From the NCBI GenBank assembly GCA_958295665.1, contig OY282558.1, positions 22,567,409-22,631,408 on the forward strand: DNA of 64,000 bases, read 5' to 3'. The stretch's first letter is position 1; each line of letters begins with the position of its first letter. Position numbers and translations under genes: made by a program. Below are positions 45,290-58,239 of this stretch, piece after piece. Below the pieces are notes generated by a model. The model ran no database searches. It was not told where the DNA came from and worked only from the letters and a program-made list of their open reading frames with translations. The stretch comes from Tipula vernalis. Lineage: Eukaryota > Arthropoda > Insecta > Diptera > Tipulidae.

Positions 45290-48200
45290 CTACATATTAG
45301 TTCGGGAAATTAAACATTTTACGTTAGACTGAGGTTCAAAAATTTGTTTCTTAATAATGATCTTAAAAATAAGTTTATAAACTAGATTCGGTCCTTAAAA
45401 CATTTTTAAAGCAACAAAAACTTTGGTTAATCTGTGGTCTAATTTTGACAAATTTAACTACGTAAACTTACGGGATACCCCGATTTTATTTTGTTAACAT
45501 TAAAATGGTTTCTACTCCATCCTCGCCATCTTAAATGACAGACGTACGTGTTATTAGACAAATACAAATTTGTGATCCTTTAGAAATTTTGTTACATTTA
45601 ATCATTCACTATAGGTAGTTATTATTAATTTATTTATCACTTATATCTTTTTTAATTTAATTAGAAAATAAACAAAGACGAAACACTCACCGTTTAAAAT
45701 GCATATAATTTATATATTGTTACCAATCGCCCAAACACCATAAAAATATATAAAAATGCGAGTAAATTAAAAAAAAAAAAATGTAAATTTGATCCATAAT
45801 TTTGAACAGAGAATAACCCGAGCACCACATACACAAATATCACGATCCAGTCTCCAAAAAATACTTCCATTGTGTGAATTTACTAGTAGATTTGCCAAAA
45901 ATATTACTACACGCTCCGATTTAGTATTGTAGCCGAATTATATTTATGCGTTATTTTGCTAAACATAGACCCGTGTGTGTTTGTGTTAAAATTTTACTTG
46001 TTGTTCTATTTTGTTCAACCCTACTTACTTACGCGTATAGTAATATTTTGTAATGCGCGATCAAATATTTTTTTGTAAATTTTTTTTTCCACCATCGACC
46101 GAAATCGATCGTTAGGATAAGCGGCATTTTTTGAATATAATCGATTCCTTGAGGATCTTATTGAAATGCGACACAAAAATTACATTACCCAAAAACCACA
46201 CACCGATTGTAAAACATCACCCAAAAAATCGATTTCGTCAAATTTTTTTTAGTAAAATATGAACCTTGGTCGTCCACCAGTGTGAAGTTTTTAATATTGA
46301 AATTTATTATTATAGTGTAGTTACACAAAATAACTGAATTTAAAATAAACGAAATTTTCGTTTCATTAGTTTGGCTCCATACGAAGGAACAATGCTTTGT
46401 TATTGTAAAACCGATGCAGTTACTGTAAATGGCATATATTACCGCAAGATGGCAGCGAAAGATAAGAAGATAAGTGGTTTATCAACTTCTATGGAAATCG
46501 TAATACAATTATGGAAAAATGTCATATAAATTCATCAAAAGAGGGCCAGCCGGGACGTGGCGAACACCTGTTAGATATTCCAGTAGTGTTCCAGAATTAT
46601 TTTAGTATCGCATATAAATTTAGTGACCATTTTTGATCAAAAAATGTTTTATAATTTATGTAGATCGTGTGAAAAGATAGATAGGTTTGTAACAATTTAT
46701 CAAATGGAATTAGGGAAGTATTAACTCAATAAAATTAATAAGGGTCGCTAAAATGAAAATAAATAGTCGGATGTTTTTAAAGCAGATCGCACTTTTTATT
46801 TAAAAATCGAAATCAAATGCAAAATGGGTCGATTCCAGTACAAAATACAAAAATCGACTTTTTCATTCATTTTCTTTCTTCGTCATTTGGCATTTGAAAA
46901 TGATCAACAACAATGTTCACGTTCACAGTCCCCTTTACACTTCCTGTGAACAGTAGTGAATTGTAGTTCACAGACATTTCACTGCGAACAAAATGAAATC
47001 ATCGGGATATTGAAAAAAAATATTATTGTATTCACATTCCATTCAAAGCAAAATCAATTAGTTTCTGATTTATCAACAAAAATGTTTTGTTGACGTTCAT
47101 GTTCACAAGTAGATGGTTCTACACATGAAGAAAAGTGAGTTTTTCAGCGAGTGTCCTTGTTTAGTTCACGAGAGAGCATTAGAGCGAGTGGACTGCAAAT
47201 TTCACGAGCACGATAAATCATTTGTCTTGCACTAGACGGAAAATCCCCAGTTTTTAAAATAAAAAAAACAACCAACTGGTTAAAACCAGTTTACATCAAA
47301 GATGTAAACAAATTGTTGACATAACAATCGGGTAAACAAATAAATAAAAATAAGAAATGCAAAAATCATTAAAGAGCTTATATGTAGAAAAATGTTGCTA
47401 AGGAAATAAGTAGAAGTTTTCTTTACTGTTTGTATGGCTAAATTAGTCGCTCGTTGAATATGCATGCAATCCAGCAAAGAGAATTTAGTGAAAGATTCTA
47501 AAATAATGAAAAATCTAGAAATAATTGGCAAAGCCTCTAGACTATCTTAGATCTTAATTCTTAACATTTTAAAAAAGGTCTCATTTTATTTATTTGATCG
47601 CAACCGTCACCTAAAAATTTCCTAAATTTATCATAAATTATCGTTTGTCGTCAAGGTTTAACCGTATGATTGTCTTCAAAAGATGTAGAAGTAATTTAAG
47701 AATTTTACATTTAACAGTACACGTAAACTAAAATTTGTAAAAAATAAATCCTTCAATTCCATAATATTTTTGTGTACAATGAATGTTAATTTTGTGCAGC
47801 TACACTTAATATTATTAATTTGTTAAAAACTTCACCCACTGGTTATTTTTTTTTTTTTTTTGTAATATAATTATTGTAGTAGGACAAATAGGCTACAAAA
47901 ATATAAAATTAAATTATTTTTTTTTTTTATTAAAATGTAAATAGAATGTATATATTTTTTAATTTATTTAATAAGAAAAAAAATTACAAATTAAAAAAAA
48001 ATAACTTTACTAAAGTAAAATAAAAATGAAATATAAAAAAAAATGATAATTTCGCAACCCCTTGTCTTTTTAGGCGGTTACAACTTATTATTATTTTTTT
48101 TTTTTTTAGTTTTTGCACAGAAACTAAACACAAATTTTAATTTATTAGTTTTTGTTTATATTTTGGTGAGATGCCGAATTTTTTGTTTTATTATTGCAGG

Positions 48201-49689
48201 CGATTTGCACTTGAAGCATAGTTTAAATAAAGCGATCCCGACTTTTCTACATTATATATGTAATAAACTTTTGCAAATCGAGCCCCACTACGATATATAG
48301 TTCTTGTGTTAATCAAAAAGAAAGTAGGTAAATATATAAATAAAATGTACGCCGCATTTTTATCCTTAACTCTAATTAATTAATATTGGTTAAAAAATAT
48401 GAAATATGATGAAAAAGGACAATCATGAGATATATAATAGAAATGAACACAACATAATTATTTTATAAATGTAAACCAACTACACCAAAATATAAAAAAA
48501 AAAAATAATTTATCCTTCGATTTGTTGTTACCTAATAAGATTTTAGAAAAATTATTATTTTTTTCTTTTAAACATAAATTAAAATGTGTTCTAAATTTTT
48601 GCGAATATAGGATGCGAAGGAAAATTATCATCACTTCTTTAATATTTGTTTAATATTTTGTTTGCTTTTATAGTATGTACTAAGTCTAATTATTAATAAT
48701 AATTAACCTCCTTAAGTACGGTTTTTGTAACTTATAATTATTAATTAATAAAAAAAAAGGAAAATCGTTTTCTTGCAGAAAATTATAATTAAAAATGAGA
48801 ATATGATTTTTTTGATTTGAATTTTATAAACCACCAACCCCAAAACATACGATTCAACAAAACAAAAGATTTTTTTTTTTTTTGTTCAATAATAATTTGT
48901 GATTAATAGTAATTTTTACTAATTTATTTGCACTTTACTATTAATAACATGTATACATGGCCCACCCCATTTTACCAAAAAATAAATAAAAATCTATATA
49001 TAAAAAATAGAAACACAAAACCAATTTTTATCTAATATTTAATAAATTAAATTAAAAAAAAATGATAAATTAAATAATTAACAAAATTTAAAATTTTAGG
49101 TAAAAATTAATGTGATTGAACGTGTGTTTTGAATGAAGCTGTTTTTCATTAAAATTCGGGTTTCATCAAAGAGATTTTATCTATACATCTGACAACGAGT
49201 TTATCTCAATGATTTATTGTCATTCTACTATACAAAAGGATGGTCGATTTAACAAGATAGTCGTCGAAATTTATTTTTAGAGCCTTAACAAAATACCGGG
49301 TTTTCCGACTGAATAATAGTATTCAAGCAGAGGGTAATATTCCCAATATATGGGGAAGAAAATTCATTGCTGATTTGTGCCCAAAATTACACGGCAAAAG
49401 CTTACCAACAAATTGTAGCTTGATCAGCAAAATAAACCAATTACGACATTACAATGTTTGTCATGCCTAACTAAAGGTTGTTTGGTCGCTACAAAATCAA
49501 GATTATTGATTTTATTGCTAAACCCGAGTTTGATTTCGATGCGGAGATTAACCGGCAGTTTATTAATAAATTTCTTAAATTTTGCCGAGAGTCCTTACTG
49601 GTATCATTGCACATTAAAGCGTCAAAAATTCGGAAGATGTCAATTACAAAATTGAGTGGTTGTGTTTGGCAATGGAAATCAATCTTATA

Positions 49690-50215
49690 CAGGGTTTCGA
49701 ACCAAACTCGAACCTCCAACCCGCTACGGTTCAAAGATTTTTAGTAATTTTTTCGAACCCGAATCCAACATTTCGCGGGTTCGAACCGGGTTGACAAAAA
49801 AAATCGCATATCATATATATTATTTATCATCATCCAACAATTTAGACAGCCAGCAACTTTGAACTTAACGTATAACAGGAGTTTACTGTTTATGAAATCT
49901 TCTCACGGGTTCACAAGGAGAAAACTATTATGGAATGATGGAATGAACCATAAACTTGAAATTCCACTTTTATAAGAAGCTGCGCAAGTTGCTTCAGCGG
50001 TTCCTGCAACGCAAGTCAGTGTAGAATGGGCATTTTCGGCTTTAAAGTTAATTTTAGCACCACAAAGGGTACACTTTCAAGAAGAATCATTAAAGAATAC
50101 CCTATTCGTCAAACTAAACGAAGTGTTTTTAATGAAATAAAGAAATATGTAGATTTTTTTTATATACTTGTGAAGTTTTATTTTTTTAATAACCCGAACC
50201 TGAACCCGAATCAGA
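49690..50215 (+). mobile_element. Decayed hAT element in the fusilli-like intron
   Basis: CAGGGTTTCGAACC at 49690 looks like a hAT terminus and is followed by several TCGAACCC/CCCGAA blocks. A transposase C-terminus lies at 49976-50140 and further CCCGAACC blocks at 50190-50215. No matching right terminus is visible. Confidence 0.5.
49976..50140 (+). pseudogene. hAT transposase dimerisation domain fragment
   Basis: The frame reads V-A-S-A-V-P-A-T-Q-V-S-V-E-W-A-F-S-A, then L-K-N-T-L-F-V-K-L-N, then a stop. Known hAT C-termini have I-P-A-T-Q/S-x-x-x-E-R-x-F-S followed by L-x-x-x-L-x-L-K-x-N. Trp replaces the usual Arg in E-R-x-F-S. The N-terminal catalytic part is absent, so the copy is dead. 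Confidence 0.75.
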
Positions 50216-52605
50216 ACTCAAAATTTTTCTTGACGCTTAATCGGATTCCGATTCAAATCATGCTTCATGAAACGACAAAGATAAGCCAACAACTGCTCGG
50301 ATTCAATGTAAACATTGGTTTGATTTGAATCACTTGGTGGCAAGAAATGCAAATAATATAATATAAATAAGAGATTAATTATTATTATTCTCGAGGATAA
50401 CATCAGGCGAAATAGTCAAATGTTTGGGAAAATTTGAGCAGACAGGATAATTTTTAGTACACAAAAATCTTTTCGGTAAAATTATTTTAGTTCCGACTAG
50501 AACAGATTTGTTAGAAACTAGATAAAAAAATTCAGCCATAGATCGTAAACTTAACTAAACTCGCAGCTGAACAGAGGTTAGGTTAGGTTAAGGTGGCGGT
50601 CCAAAGAAGGCCGGCAAAGATACGAACTGGTCCGAAACCATTTTGAGCTGAACATAACATTTAGTTTCTACTATAATAAAACCAACTTAATCTTTGCTAT
50701 TTTTCTGGGAGTCGAGCGAGTTCCCACTCTAAAACTCATAACTTTACCACTTTGGCATTTTTGCGAATAAAGGAAAAGAAATATTAACAACACAGTAAAT
50801 TAAAAACTTTTGAAACCTGTTTGAACAAATTTGAAATATCTAGTCTATCGCAGATTACCGTAAATTATTTATTTTCAGTATATGAAATTTTATCCACCAC
50901 TCCCCCACAAAATAAAGTTAAATTTTAGACGATCACAAGACCTTTCTCCCAAAAATATATTAACACATTCAATCACATAAAAATATTTATCAAACCGTTA
51001 AAAAAATTACACCAAATACGTTTTTTGTTAGTTTTTAAAAGAAGATGCATCTAAAAAATAATATAAATGTGCTGAGGATAAAGATTTGTCTACGATGATA
51101 TTAAGCAAATAAATAAAAAAGAAAGAAAAAAAAAATAAGCAAAATAATATATAAATTATATGCAAAATTAAAATTTAACTAAATCAATAAAAATAAAAAC
51201 TTGATTTTGTGAAACCATTTTTTAAACATTTCCGACGATATCGTCGTAGTAATCTCGCGCGTCTCCTATAAAAATTTCAGTTTTTTTTACGTCTGCAAGA
51301 AAATTTTTCGTTACTTTAAAAAGAAAAAAAAAACTTAAATTATTTATAATTAATTATATTGAGTAATTTTATTATTATTATTTTCGTTTGTTGGAATGAT
51401 TTTTTTTGTATTTTATCGAAAATATCAATATTGGTTTTATTTAATAAAAAAAAAAATTCTGATATTTTTATATTAAAACTGTAATAATTAATTAAATATA
51501 GAGAATTTTATTTTGTTTATTGTCTGTTTTAATTAAAATTAATTATTTAATTTAATATGTCAGACATATAGTTTAATATTTATATATGAGTTACCAGGTA
51601 AATAAATAATCAAAAATAAACACAAAAACATAATATAGCGCAGGAAGATTTTATAAGAATATTATAATTCTCTAATTCGCAGTTTTTATGTATATAGTAC
51701 CGGCAATTTTTTGTTTATTAAATTATTAAGCTAATTAATTAATGAGTAATAAACACTAGTTGTAATTTAATATATTAATTTTTTTGTTTTATTATAATAA
51801 ATTATATTTAAGCCTCACTAAATATTTTAGTTTTTTGTTTTTCTTTTTTTTATTTATTTAATTATAGAATTGGTAATAAAAATTGCAAGTACTATATGAT
51901 TTTTTTTTTTTTATATTGCAAACCATCACCCTTATCCGTTTTGATTTTATTTTTTTTTTTTTTGTTTGCTGCTGATGATTAAATTTTAATTAAACAATTT
52001 ATTAATTTGAATTAATATTGTTTTATTGCAGAAGATACTTTTATAAACATGATAATTCGGACTTAGATCTAATGTGAGCCCAGCCTTTAAAATTAAATGA
52101 ATATAACTTAAAATGACCATCGAGTTCAACGAGTAACATTATAAAAGAGTATCATCGCCACATAATTTTAGTCGCATGACTGAAAAGTTTAGCAAATTTT
52201 ATATTATACCCAAAAGTGAATGCCATATTAACATAAAATGAAATCGTTCTACTAACAGTCGATAAACGTTTGCCTAATTGACAAAAAAAAAATCAAACAT
52301 TTAAATGGTACCTAAATGAACGCGGATATCGTGTTATAAAATGTAGCTTACCTGCAATAATTTAAAATTAATTCAAATATAAATTTTTGTTGCATTATTT
52401 TAAAAAGAGTGTTAAACATTTATATTTTTTACGACCTGAGCAGAAAAAAAATTCCCCCAAAAAGTACTATTCCAAAAATTAATTAAATTATATCGAACTT
52501 ATAATTAAATAAGTACCATGTATATATTTCCTAATAATTTGATATATAATAAATGAATAATGTGTGTATGGTGTAATAATTAAAGTTCATATAAAAAAAA
52601 AAAAA

Positions 52606-52680
52606 AATGTTATTTGTAGGAGGAATGTATTTGATGTGAGAAATGTTATTTGTCGGAGGGGAATGTATTTGACAAAGGAT
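52606..52680. repeat. Two-unit tandem repeat, about 38 bp
   Basis: ATGTTATTTGTAGGAGGAAT and its neighbour ATGTTATTTGTCGGAGGGGA, each followed by GTATTTGA. Confidence 0.8.
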
Positions 52681-53142
52681 AAGGATTTCAGAGTAAGTTT
52701 ATCGCCCAAAAAGTCTAAAGCTTACATACTTTTTTATTCACCATCAATCAAGCGTACGCGTTTAACGCTTTTAAAATTACACAACCATATTTCGGAATTC
52801 GAATGCACACACATAATAATATAGTTTGATCAGCTCAACAACTATCGTAAATATTTTTATAATATAAAAAAAAAAAAATTAACTATGTATTTCATAATAA
52901 TTGTATATAATATATAAACATAAAAATATATAATTCAACACGATATATAATTAATAAAAAAAAAAAAAAAAAAGATAAAAAATTATAGTAACACTATTGG
53001 ATGGAATACATTTTTATATTTTGTTAATTTTAATTACGCTGCCTTGGAATGTCTCATTTCATTTACGATTTTTTATAAATTAAAAAAAAAAAAAAATTTG
53101 AACTAAACAATTTTAATTTTGGCTACACTTTCCGCAATGAAC

Positions 53143-53961
53143 CTAAACGCTTGGCGGATAAAAGTGGGGAAAAATTGCTGGATGTGCACCCGGAAAATGA
53201 CGTTTCGGAGTCGAAACCGTAGCGGTCTCTTGTTGAAACGCATTGTCATAGCTGCGTTTAACGCTCGATGACAAGGTGGCGGCGGATTGGGGTATTTGTG
53301 ATTGCAACGAAGTAAGAGTTTGAGCACCTGGATGGTGAAAAGTCGCGGGCCACTGGTGTGTAGGTAGATAACCGATAGGCGGTGGCTGCATAATATGATG
53401 TGGCCTCGGCATTAAAATTATTTGTTGATGATGTGGATGTTGATGGGACGGGTGCATCGGCGCCAAAGCTGTCTGTGGCTGCTGTGGCGGTAATAGGCCA
53501 CAATTTTGCAAAAATATATATTCTTGATGCTGTTGATGCATAGCATTAGCTGTAGCCGATTGACGTGCAATCAAATTCTGTTGTGCAATATATTGGGCTT
53601 GAAGTGCGGCTTGCGATTGAGCGATAAATGCTTGGGATTGATGGGAAGATGGAATGGCTAATGTTAGTGGTGGAGGGATTTGATGACGATGTATGGTATG
53701 AGTTTGAGGTCGTGGTGGTGTTTGAGACGTTTGTGGTGCAGGAGATAACATACCGGGCGATAATAAAGCCGGCTTGGTTGAATTTGACGATGGATGTAAG
53801 CCAGTCAACACAAGATTCATATCCTCACCCGAACACTGAAATACTTCGATATAACGATGTTTCTTCCCGAATACCATGTATTTGTTATGTTTTTGTTGTG
53901 CTGATGCAAAAGCGGATTGTTCCGAATCCATTTGTATAAAACATTCACCACTTGGTTGGCC
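53143..53961 (-). CDS. fus: fusilli-like, RRM3 end plus Gln/His/Pro-rich terminal exon (short-gene isoform)
   Basis: The acceptor AAAG|GGCCAA at 53962 continues RRM3 with G-E-C-F-I-Q-M (RNP1) and R-Y-I-E-V-F-Q-C-S. Reading straight on gives about 200 further residues rich in Gln, His and Pro (H-Q-P-H-H-Q-Q type) to a TAG at 53143. The exon contains an alternative donor at 53754. The read-through tail has no counterpart that I recall in vertebrate ESRPs. Downstream minus-strand AATAAA near 52736 could serve as its poly(A) signal. Confidence 0.85.
   Translation of the reverse strand, partial: GQPSGECFIQMDSEQSAFASAQQKHNKYMVFGKKHRYIEVFQCSGEDMNLVLTGLHPSSNSTKPALLSPGMLSPAPQTSQTPPRPQTHTIHRHQIPPPLTLAIPSSHQSQAFIAQSQAALQAQYIAQQNLIARQSATANAMHQQHQEYIFLQNCGLLPPQQPQTALAPMHPSHQHPHHQQIILMPRPHHIMQPPPIGYLPTHQWPATFHHPGAQTLTSLQSQIPQSAATLSSSVKRSYDNAFQQETATVSTPKRHFPGAHPAIFPHFYPPSV
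53754..53961 (-). CDS. fus: fusilli-like, same exon ended at internal donor (long-gene isoform)
   Basis: CCCG|GTATGT at 53754/53753 is a good donor within the Leu-Ser-Pro-Gly-Met stretch. Using it leaves one base (G) of a codon, and the acceptor at 45290 supplies GT, rebuilding Gly. This yields the long isoform whose distal C-terminus resembles ESRP1. Confidence 0.75.
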
Positions 53962-54043
53962 CTTTAGTATATTTAGGAAATATTTTGTATTTACACATCA
54001 TTGGTATTTTTAACAAAAATAAAATGTTTAAACGAACACTTAC

Positions 54044-54190
54044 CTGAGAATTATATACCATGTGCACGCCCTGAAACACAATATGCTTGGCAAACTCATC
54101 TAAAAAATGGAGAATATTTTCAACTTTCGCTTCATACGGTAAACCACGTAACCGAATGCAATCTTTTGCTGTTCCGCTTGTGATCACGTG
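54044..54190 (-). CDS. fus: fusilli-like, exon with first half of RRM3
   Basis: Acceptor TTCAG|CACGTG, donor CAG|GTAAGT, phase 0, 49 codons. Encodes [10 protein letters not shown] (RNP2) and [15 protein letters not shown]. The vertebrate counterpart has the same [10 protein letters not shown] and G-V-H-M-V. Confidence 0.92.
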
Positions 54191-54266
54191 CTGAAATTTA
54201 TTTATAAATTAAATATAGATTACCTACACTTACAAAAAATCATAAACCAATTAAAACGACATTTAC

Positions 54267-54362
54267 CTGTGGTATTATAGGCATCTGTACTTGTGGTAGT
54301 TGAGGAAGTATCGCAGGCGGTGGTGGATCGTACGTCTTTGGATCCAATGAACGATTCAGAAC
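54267..54362 (-). CDS. fus: fusilli-like, short linker exon between RRM2 and RRM3
   Basis: A 32-codon exon too short for an ORF search. Acceptor TTATAG|GTT, donor CAG|GTAAAT, phase 0 both sides. It encodes V-L-N-R-S followed by a Pro-rich segment (D-P-P-P-P-A-I-L-P-Q). Vertebrate ESRP has V-L-N-R plus a Pro-rich linker at the same place, which supports the call. Confidence 0.88.
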
Positions 54363-54510
54363 CTATAAATAACGCCAAAAATTAGTTTCGTTTCCAAATC
54401 AAGTTATAAATTACCTTTCCATTTACTTCTTTTATTTTGTTAGCGGACGCAATAAGTACACATTTTGATTAATAAATCATTGTAAAAATTTTAAAATATC
54501 AATCGCTTAC

Positions 54511-54726
54511 CTGCTGAACTTCAGCTGTTGTCGATCTAAACAGCTCGATATACCTTTGCCCTATCGACTCTCGATGTCGCGACAGCGCCTTAGACGCATC
54601 ATTTTCACTTTCAAACAGTACAAACGCGTCACCAGTGGCACGGCCATCCGGCTTCTTAACGAATAGTACACCCTCGGTGCCATCCATTACTTGGCAAGGA
54701 TTTTCACCCGTTGTAAAAAAATCCAA
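54511..54726 (-). CDS. fus: fusilli-like, exon with most of RRM2
   Basis: Acceptor TTACAG|TTGGAT and donor CAG|GTAAGC, both phase 0, 72 codons. It starts L-D-F-F, contains [10 protein letters not shown], the RNP1 G-D-A-F-V-L-F-E, and ends [15 protein letters not shown], a stretch strongly conserved in ESRP proteins. Confidence 0.92.
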
Positions 54727-54792
54727 CTGTAATATTTTATACAAAATATTAAATCAATATAACGGAACGTACATACCAACCTTTTAACTTAC

Positions 54793-55063
54793 CACTTGTT
54801 TTGCCGTACAATCATACGGTAATCCACGCATTCGTATTATAACTTGTGCACCTTTTGATAGAAATGCCTGCGCTTCATTTGAAGCGCCTCCTGCTACGGC
54901 CAAAAAATCATTTCCCGTCGATCGATACACTTCAATATATCGATTTCCGATATGGTGTTTATGTCTTTTGAGCGCCATGTCTCTATGTTCTTGTGATATA
55001 AAACGTACTAATGCTTCACCGTTGCGACGGCCTTGTGGCGATAGACAAAGTGCTACTCCACCT
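54793..55063 (-). CDS. fus: fusilli-like, exon with RRM1 second half and RRM2 start
   Basis: The acceptor AACAG|AGGTGG completes the split Lys codon. Encodes RRM1 RNP1 (N-G-E-A-L-V-R-F), then K-R-H-K-H-H and R-Y-I-E-V-Y, a short linker, and RRM2 RNP2 ([10 protein letters not shown]). The donor is GTG|GTAAGT, phase 0. Ninety codons plus one base. The open frame continues upstream into the intron, so the ORF's apparent GTG start at 55239 is not real. The coordinate may shift by 1 nt. Confidence 0.9.
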
Positions 55064-56734
55064 CTGTTCAAATATAAAATTAGAGAGAAGAAAAGAATCG
55101 ACATTAATGTTGTTATTAACGAGAAAAGAAAAATTGATAACCGACTATGATTACACGACGACTCGACCTTTCCAGCAATGTATAGTGACTTTATCGTCGT
55201 TTGGAATACATATAAATGGAATAAAAAATGTTGATACACAAAATTTCATATTTGTAGATTAAAAAGGGAGAAAAAAGCCGGTAAATAATTATTTGGTTTC
55301 ATCATAAACTGATGTCCCATCTGTAGGTGACCACAGTTTCATCAACAGGCACTAAAAAAATTATTATGATTATGTATTTGATAATGTGGCTACAATATAT
55401 AATAAAAAGTAAATGACGAAATCATATTTTAATCTCGTATTTAACTAATAGACTTTATATATAACAAAATAGGACTTCGATCATTTGTACAATAATTCAA
55501 CGATACACAATGAATATATGATAATTACCATTACTAGGAATGTTTAATTATCAATCGTCATTGATCTGATGTCAAGTACATTTTGCTAAAATTATTTTAT
55601 TCTTTCGGTGCTTAATTACAGAGTAAAACAATCAATTATCACAAAGAAATTATTCCGAAATTTGTATAATTTACGTAATGACTTAATTACGTCATTAGGA
55701 TTACGGTTGACCATTTGCGACTTCCGATTCTGATAAATTAATACTACGTAAATTTACAATTTAACATAAATATACGTAATATGATTCATGCTAGATATGA
55801 CGTATGCTCAATTTTCAAAGTGGCTTGAAATTTGCCTACACGATGTGAGTAATAGAAAATTGATGATTGATTTAAGAAGAGAAAGCTAATATTAGTCTAA
55901 GACGATTAAGACATAGATAATCACTGATAATCCTTCCAATAAACAAATAACTTTTAATAAGTAAGCAAGAAATTACTTCTTGTACCTTACATATATAACA
56001 AGAGATTTTTAGTTAAAATTCTCAATAAATTTGAATAAATCTCATTCAAACATTTATGTACACTACTAAATCCAATTTCATAAGGTATAATCTACAAACA
56101 AATTTCTGCAATGAACGGTGGCCTTAAGTTAATTTTGTAATCGTTGTAAATTTAACTGAATTAATAATATTGGGGGGAAAGAAGACAGAAGTTTTGGTTT
56201 ACTCATCCGTAATCTTCCATTAACGATGTTAAATCACAGTAACAATTAAATGCTTCTTTAAAAATTTGTTTTCCTACTCACTCCTTATAAAATAAATGTG
56301 AAGAGAGAAATCGACTCATTTTTAAACACGCATTTAATTCCTACTGCGATTTAATATCGTTCTTATAATTGGCCATTAATAAATAACAAAATACTTGTTG
56401 AACACAAAGCAAAGTCAAATAAAAACCTGAACCACTGTCACGACAAACAATAATATAATAAGTTTTTTCACTCCTATGGAACAAGACGTCAGTATTTAAT
56501 CGCAACTGTGGTGACTTATCAGCATAAAAACGTGAATTATACATAAAAAAAAAAAAGTTTATGACATTCGCTCCGATTCATACGACTACAGTAAATTATA
56601 TTATCGACCAAGAAATTGCTGATTTGACACGAACAGGAACTTGTAAATATGTAGTTACAATTTTTTTTTTGGTTTATATATACGCACTGTACATAATAAT
56701 AATAATAATAAGTAAACATGTTTTTATAACTTAC

Positions 56735-56845
56735 TTAGCAACATTGAGTCCTCGAAAAAATTTTGCTATATCCTGATCGCTGCTCTGCCATGGAAGTCCA
56801 CGTGCCCGTACTATACACGAACCATCAATTTCATCATCAATTGAA
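56735..56845 (-). CDS. fus: ESRP/fusilli-like splicing factor, exon encoding first half of RRM1 (gene-level notes here)
   Basis: First exon of this gene inside the window. The acceptor TTTTTAG is at 56846 and the donor TAA|GTAAGT at 56735. It encodes an acidic linker (D-D-E-I-D-G) and RRM1 RNP2, I-V-R-A-R-G-L-P-W, then [11 protein letters not shown], which matches vertebrate ESRP1/2 nearly residue for residue. ESRP/Fusilli proteins bind GU-rich RNA in the nucleus and control alternative splicing in epithelia. The family has an N-terminal nuclease-like fold before three quasi-RRMs; its exons are not found up to 64000, so the 5' intron exceeds 7 kb. The exon starts with the third base of a codon and ends with two bases of a Lys codon. 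Confidence 0.92.
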
Positions 56846-58239
56846 CTAAAAACAAAAACCACAAATAATATTCACTTAATAATTATTATTTAAACAAAAT
56901 AAAATTATATTTAATTCAATATTAAATTTTATTTAAACAGCCTATTTGTTCATTTTGAAAATTCTTATCACTCAAAATACAAAATAAATCATTCGTTTCT
57001 TGTTCAAACGGAAAAGGTCAAAGATTGTTAAAATATTTTTTTTTTTTTAAATAAATTAAATGTTTTAAGAATTACATTTTTGTTATATCAAAACTAATAT
57101 ATTGAACTATATATTTAACAACAACACACACTATATAATTTAAAAGTGAAAATTATATGTACAAAAACAATCGACTAGTAGTAACTTAAAACCACAAATT
57201 AATCAACAAAAGTATAATGTGATGCTCCGGCAGCACTGTTTAACCGTAGAACGTTTACACGAAAACTAAACTACTTTTATTTTTTTTTTCAAAGGGAAGA
57301 CGACAGAAAAACTATTTCATTGCTATTTATTTAAATAATAAGAATAAATATTAAAATGTGTTTAATGGTTGTAATAATAAATCAACAACAAAAAATGAGT
57401 GTATGTTAGAAATTATAAATGTTTAGATTTTTTTGTTTTTTTTTTTGCCTTTTTGTGATAAGAAAGTTGAAGTAGTATATTATAATTCTGTGCCGTGCTA
57501 CTACATTATATAATTGGGTTGCTCAACCTTTTTTTGTAACATATAGAAAAAATATCAAATGCGTTGATTAAAATCGATCAATTAACAACTAAATGTAAAT
57601 TTAACAGAAACATCTCTGAACAATAAAGAACGTTTAAATATGGTTTAGAGTGGCGTTAAACGTTGTTATGGCCCCTCTACCGGTGTAACAACAATGTTCA
57701 CAGTTGACATCAAAATTTCGACAAAATTACATAAAAGTGACATTACTGTGACCGTACTATGACTCGTACCATGGTATTTGATACTGTCGCCGACGTTATT
57801 TTTTTAATTTTACGGACAGGTTTTGCTGATCAGGCAACGTCTCTTTGTGTGACAATGACAAAAACGTTCCTTTACTAGTACTGTAAATTACTTATGTACA
57901 TCAAAGTAGAATAAAGTTACCTTTGTACAGTTGAACAAATGCCACTTAAACTCAAACGCATTTGTACCACAAGTATCTGCCAAAAATACCATTGATAGGT
58001 TTAAAATAATCATTGAAACGCCACGGATCCATACTTCATCAATTTATGAGACATGCTTTTTCCAGAGAAGAAGATGTTTTCACCCAAGGTGTGCTTAAAA
58101 CAAAACTCTCCTTCGGTGGTTGGTGACAGTGAATTTTGCAATTTACGTCTATAGAAAAGGATCTATGGGTCAGGAAAATACTGGCTTAATTTCCTAATTC
58201 TGACTTTTTTCAAATATTTTAAAGTTTATTAAGTTTCTG
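56846..58239 (-). other. Presumed 5' intron of the fusilli-like gene, proximal part
   Basis: No coding exon with family similarity was found. Contains poly(T) runs and AT-rich DNA. Confidence 0.5.

Larger units (their letters stand above)
45290..53142 (-). other. Large intron of the long isoform / 3' flank of the short one
   Basis: Very AT-rich with long homopolymer runs. It carries a hAT remnant (about 49690-50215), a short TTAGG-like run at 50576 and a tandem repeat at 52606. No other coding exon was found in it. Confidence 0.6.

Noticed and set aside
49701..49790. GGTTCGAACC-like B boxes suggesting Pol III genes
   Set aside because: They belong to repeated TCGAACCC blocks near a hAT-like terminus and no tRNA fold is possible.
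50574..50600. TTAGG-like run (GGTTAGGTTAGGTTAAGG)
   Set aside because: Only three units. Flies lack TTAGG telomeres and similar short runs are scattered in insect repeats; no sign of a telomere.
53628..53939. 103-codon plus-strand frame
   Set aside because: Antisense shadow of the RRM3-containing exon.
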